Below, in pieces: positions 61,236-64,000 of a stretch of 64,000 nt of DNA; positions within the stretch are counted from its first letter, which is position 1; each line of letters begins with the position of its first letter. Origin of the DNA: Pseudoduganella violaceinigra DSM 15887 (GTDB lineage: Bacteria > Pseudomonadota > Gammaproteobacteria > Burkholderiales > Burkholderiaceae_D); the NCBI RefSeq assembly GCF_000425385.1, contig NZ_KE384357.1:270579-334578 (forward strand). The letters run 5' to 3'. The notes beneath the pieces were generated by a model. The model saw only the letters and a list, made by a program, of their open reading frames with translations. It had not been told where the DNA came from and searched no databases. A program made the translations under genes and the position numbers.

Positions 61236-63641
61236 TTGACTGCTGAGCGTAGTCAGCTTCATCCCGAAACGCCCTTTCTCGCTGACGGCGGGGAGATGGG
61301 TGAATTAATCCGTCGGCACGACTGGAAATCAAGCCCGCTCGGCGAACCCGCCCAATGGCCTTCCCTGCTCAAGACCGCTGTCCGGCTCATGCTGACCTCG
61401 CGCCATGCCATGTTCATCTGGTGGGGCAAGGACCTGGTCCAGTTCTATAACGATGAATATCGCAAGACACTGAGTCCGGAACGACATCCGCAGGCCTTGG
61501 CGCAGCAAGGTCAAAGTTGCTGGAGCGAGCAGTGGCACCTCATCGGCCCGGAGATCGAGCATGTCATGCTGGGGCGCGGCGCGGTCTGGCACGAAGACCG
61601 CGAAGTGCCAATGGAGCGCGACGGCGTGCTCCAGTCCACCTGGTGGAACTACAGCCTCTCGCCCATCGAAGACGAGAACGCGGTGCACGGCGTGATTGCA
61701 ATTTGCAGTGAAGTGACCGCAAAGCATACACAAGCGGCGGCTCTGGCGCAGTCCTATCGTGCCCTGTTCGCTGCGACCGACCAGGCATTTTGCGTGCTGG
61801 CGCCGGTACGTGCGAACGATGGCGCGATCACCGACTTCCGCTATCTGGAAGCAAATCCCGCATTTGAACGGCATACGGGCGTTGCCGATCCGACGGGGCG
61901 GACCATGCGCGAAGTCTTTCCGTTGATAGACCAAAACTGGATCGACGATATCGGGCAGGTTGCCAGCACCGGCAAGGCCATGCACTGGCATGGCAAGCTT
62001 TCTTGCATAGGAAAATGGTTCGACCACGATATCTTTCCCATTGCTCAACCGGACGGTCTGATAGGTATGCTTTCCCGCGATATCAGCGCGCAAAAAAAAG
62101 GGGAAGCATTGCTGAACACAATTCTCGCCGTGGCGCCGGTCGCGATCGCTGTTGCCGACAGCCAGGGCGCCATCACGCTTGTCAACGAAGAAATCCGGCG
62201 CATGTGGGGCCGTGCGCTCCCAATGTCCAGGGACGTCGAGGAATACGTGTCTTGGAAAGGCTGGTTTGCCCGCGGCACACCGCGCGCCGGCCAACCCCTT
62301 GCGCCCGGCGATTGGCCGCTGGCACGCGCGGTGCGCGGTGAAGATTCGCCGCGGGAGCTTGTCGAAATCCAGACTTTCGACGATCCGCCGCAACGCAAAT
62401 CTGTCTTGATCTGTGCCGCTGGCATGCGCGACGAAACCGGAAAGCTCCAGGGTGCCGTGGTGGCGCTGATGGATGTCAGCGATCGCGTCGCTGCGGAAGA
62501 AGAGCTCCGGCTGGCGCATCAGCGCAAGGACGACTTTCTCGCCGTCCTCGCGCACGAGTTGCGCAATCCGCTGGCGCCGATTTCAGCTGCCGCCGACATA
62601 TTGCGCATGTCCTTTGCCGACAACGGAACTTTGCAGCGTACCAGCTCCGTGATTGCACGCCAGGTCAGGCATATGACAAGTTTGCTTGACGACCTGCAGG
62701 ACATGTCGCGCGTGAGCCGAGGCATGGTCACGCTGGATAGAACCGAACTCGATGTCAAGCACATCGTCGGCCTTGCGGTGGAACAGGCGCAGCCGCTGGT
62801 GGAGACCCGCCGGCATACGCTGAGCGTGGAATGCGGCCCGGACCCGGCTTTCGTACGGGCGGATAAACGCCGCCTCCTGCAAATCCTGGCAAACCTTCTG
62901 AATAATGCGGCGAAATATACGCCCGAACACGGCCGCATCGGACTGCGGGTTGACGTCAGGGACTCGCACGTTTTGATCGTTGTACGCGATGACGGTATCG
63001 GCATGACGCCCGCATTCGCAGCGCGCGCTTTCGACCTGTTCGCCCAAGCCGACAAGCGAGCGCAAACACCGCAATCCGGTTTGGGGATCGGTCTGGCCCT
63101 GGTCAAGAAACTGACGGAGCTGCAAGGCGGCACAGTGCATGCCGAAAGCGAAGGCTTGGGCAAGGGCTGCACCATGACGGTTTGCATGCCGCGCGTGGCG
63201 GTGTCCGACTTGAAGACCGAGCAGCCTTCCCCCGTCTGCCTGGTGGAGGATGTCTCGGTTTCGAGAAACGTGCTGCTGGCCGACGACAACCAGGATGCGG
63301 CCGAAATGCTGGCTACCCTGCTGCGTGCTGCGGGCCATCGCGTGGATGTGGTCCATACCGCGCGCGACGCGCTTGAATACGCGGGGCAAAACAGGCCTGA
63401 CGTCTATCTGCTGAATATCGGCTTGCCCGACCTTGACGGCTACGAACTGGTGCGCCGCCTGCGCTCATCAAGCCACAACACCGATCGCCTGTTCGTCGCG
63501 ATTACAGGCTTCGGCCAGCCGTCGGAAGTCAACAAGGCCTACGACGCCGGTTACGATTGCCATTTCGTCAAGCCGGTGCCAATCGAGCGACTGTGCGAAT
63601 TGCTGGAGTACGGCCGTCTTCGCAAGCAGCGCCGCGCCTGA
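61236..63641 (+). CDS. PAS-domain hybrid histidine kinase with Asp-less receiver
   Basis: 801 residues from a TTG at 61236, which has GAGGGG 7 nt upstream; an ATG at 61296 is the alternative. No membrane segments. An N-terminal PAS-like module (SSPLGEPAQWPSLLKTAVRLMLTS, FIWWGKDLVQFYNDEY), two further PAS domains (about 175-300 and 300-420), HisKA with His440 in HELRNPLAPIS, HATPase (NLLNNAAKY, DDGIGM, GIGLALVKKLTELQGG), then a receiver in which the acceptor is Asn727 (YLLNIGLPDLDGYE). Cytoplasmic sensor; likely phosphorylates the upstream response regulator. Confidence 0.92.
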   Translation: MTAERSQLHPETPFLADGGEMGELIRRHDWKSSPLGEPAQWPSLLKTAVRLMLTSRHAMFIWWGKDLVQFYNDEYRKTLSPERHPQALAQQGQSCWSEQWHLIGPEIEHVMLGRGAVWHEDREVPMERDGVLQSTWWNYSLSPIEDENAVHGVIAICSEVTAKHTQAAALAQSYRALFAATDQAFCVLAPVRANDGAITDFRYLEANPAFERHTGVADPTGRTMREVFPLIDQNWIDDIGQVASTGKAMHWHGKLSCIGKWFDHDIFPIAQPDGLIGMLSRDISAQKKGEALLNTILAVAPVAIAVADSQGAITLVNEEIRRMWGRALPMSRDVEEYVSWKGWFARGTPRAGQPLAPGDWPLARAVRGEDSPRELVEIQTFDDPPQRKSVLICAAGMRDETGKLQGAVVALMDVSDRVAAEEELRLAHQRKDDFLAVLAHELRNPLAPISAAADILRMSFADNGTLQRTSSVIARQVRHMTSLLDDLQDMSRVSRGMVTLDRTELDVKHIVGLAVEQAQPLVETRRHTLSVECGPDPAFVRADKRRLLQILANLLNNAAKYTPEHGRIGLRVDVRDSHVLIVVRDDGIGMTPAFAARAFDLFAQADKRAQTPQSGLGIGLALVKKLTELQGGTVHAESEGLGKGCTMTVCMPRVAVSDLKTEQPSPVCLVEDVSVSRNVLLADDNQDAAEMLATLLRAAGHRVDVVHTARDALEYAGQNRPDVYLLNIGLPDLDGYELVRRLRSSSHNTDRLFVAITGFGQPSEVNKAYDAGYDCHFVKPVPIERLCELLEYGRLRKQRRA

Positions 63642-63642
63642 A

Positions 63643-64000
63643 TCAGGGCGTCTTCGCCTTGCGTTCCTTGCGGTACACCCATGGCTCCAGCGGATTGCGC
63701 TCGGCCCATAAGCCGACATGGGCGCCACGCGCCTCCGCTTCGACCGCAGGCAGCGAGGCATCATGGTTGTACTGCGGGTAGACCCAGGCCATCCCCTTGC
63801 GCACTTGCGCCACATTGACGTTGACCGCACCGCAATGCACCACGGCGACGGTACGCCCATAACGGTCCTTGTTGGTCGATGCCAGGGTCGCATCGCGGCC
63901 AAAGCACATGTCGGACAGCGATTGCTTGGAGCGTGCGCCGTACGGCTGCTTCTTTTCCGGCGCGTCGATATTGGCCAGGCGAACCTTGACCGGCTGGCCG
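63643..64000 (-). CDS. Thermonuclease (SNase) family protein, partial (5' end outside window)
   Basis: The window holds the last 118 codons. VRLANIDAPEKKQPYGARSK is the SNase active-site Arg/Asp region, followed by DRYGRTVAVVHCGAVNVNVAQVRKGMAWVY and a C-terminal LWAERNPLEPWVYRKERK. Calcium-dependent nuclease fold, often exported; the N-terminus that would show a signal peptide is missing. Ends right after the hybrid kinase (convergent). Confidence 0.9.
   Translation of the reverse strand, partial: GQPVKVRLANIDAPEKKQPYGARSKQSLSDMCFGRDATLASTNKDRYGRTVAVVHCGAVNVNVAQVRKGMAWVYPQYNHDASLPAVEAEARGAHVGLWAERNPLEPWVYRKERKAKTP

Overview
The window is 64 kb of dense, GC-rich chromosome from a betaproteobacterium. 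The gene content (senABC and egtDB, paired M16 peptidases, a histone-like Lys/Ala protein, the TonB receptor/YfiR/kinase trio, many sensory proteins) suggests Oxalobacteraceae of the Massilia/Duganella/Telluria group. That placement is inference from protein style, not from a marker gene. I see no rRNA, tRNA, CRISPR array, insertion sequence or prophage.

Layout. 1-6.6 kb: end of an ABC-2-type ATPase gene, a secreted alpha/beta hydrolase, a DUF2812 membrane protein behind a palindromic operator, a DUF885 peptidase and an S9 peptidase. 6.7-10 kb: selenoneine genes, senA divergent from senB-selD(senC). 10-18.2 kb: S41 peptidase, a coupled unknown-protein/Lrp pair, leuA with a probable leaderless leucine leader peptide, a chemoreceptor, and a Cache-HAMP sensor lacking an output domain with a partner protein. 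18.3-24.6 kb: egtB-egtD (ergothioneine) divergent from a five-gene ABC operon whose binding protein resembles the putative selenate family. EgtD makes hercynine, the substrate of both EgtB and SenA, so uptake, activation and both chalcogen branches lie within 18 kb. 24.7-33.2 kb: small regulators, a TetR/SnoaL operon, an OlsB-like acyltransferase, a lower-GC patch with a ParB-fold gene, a histone-like protein, ppx, a GGDEF protein, a spermidine-synthase-like protein and a thioesterase. 33.2-38.9 kb: a CheB-CheR-PAS protein and an active/inactive M16 pair.

38.9-50.9 kb holds the most notable system: a contiguous minus-strand operon for a thiazole/oxazole-modified RiPP. It has a 45-residue precursor ending SCCTCSCSCCC, a hairpin terminator just after it, a leader-binding E1-like protein, a YcaO cyclodehydratase with a proline-rich tail, a SagB-type dehydrogenase, an ABC ATPase fused to an HEXXH peptidase-like domain, an ABC-2 permease, a DUF2141 protein, a second LolCDE/MacB-like ABC pair, a LolA-like periplasmic protein and an outer-membrane barrel. 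A methyltransferase gene lies just upstream. The whole makes a complete maturation and envelope-crossing route.

51-64 kb: small proline-rich or membrane proteins, the TonB receptor-YfiR-hybrid kinase operon, an SMP-30-like protein, a truncated DUF4256 gene, GST, a secreted protein divergent from a LysR gene with a nonsense codon, a response regulator, a PAS hybrid kinase whose receiver lacks its aspartate, and the 3' part of a thermonuclease gene. A palindromic element recurs at three convergent gene ends (6.63, 18.2 and 38.9 kb), two full copies with 36-bp arms and one short derivative.
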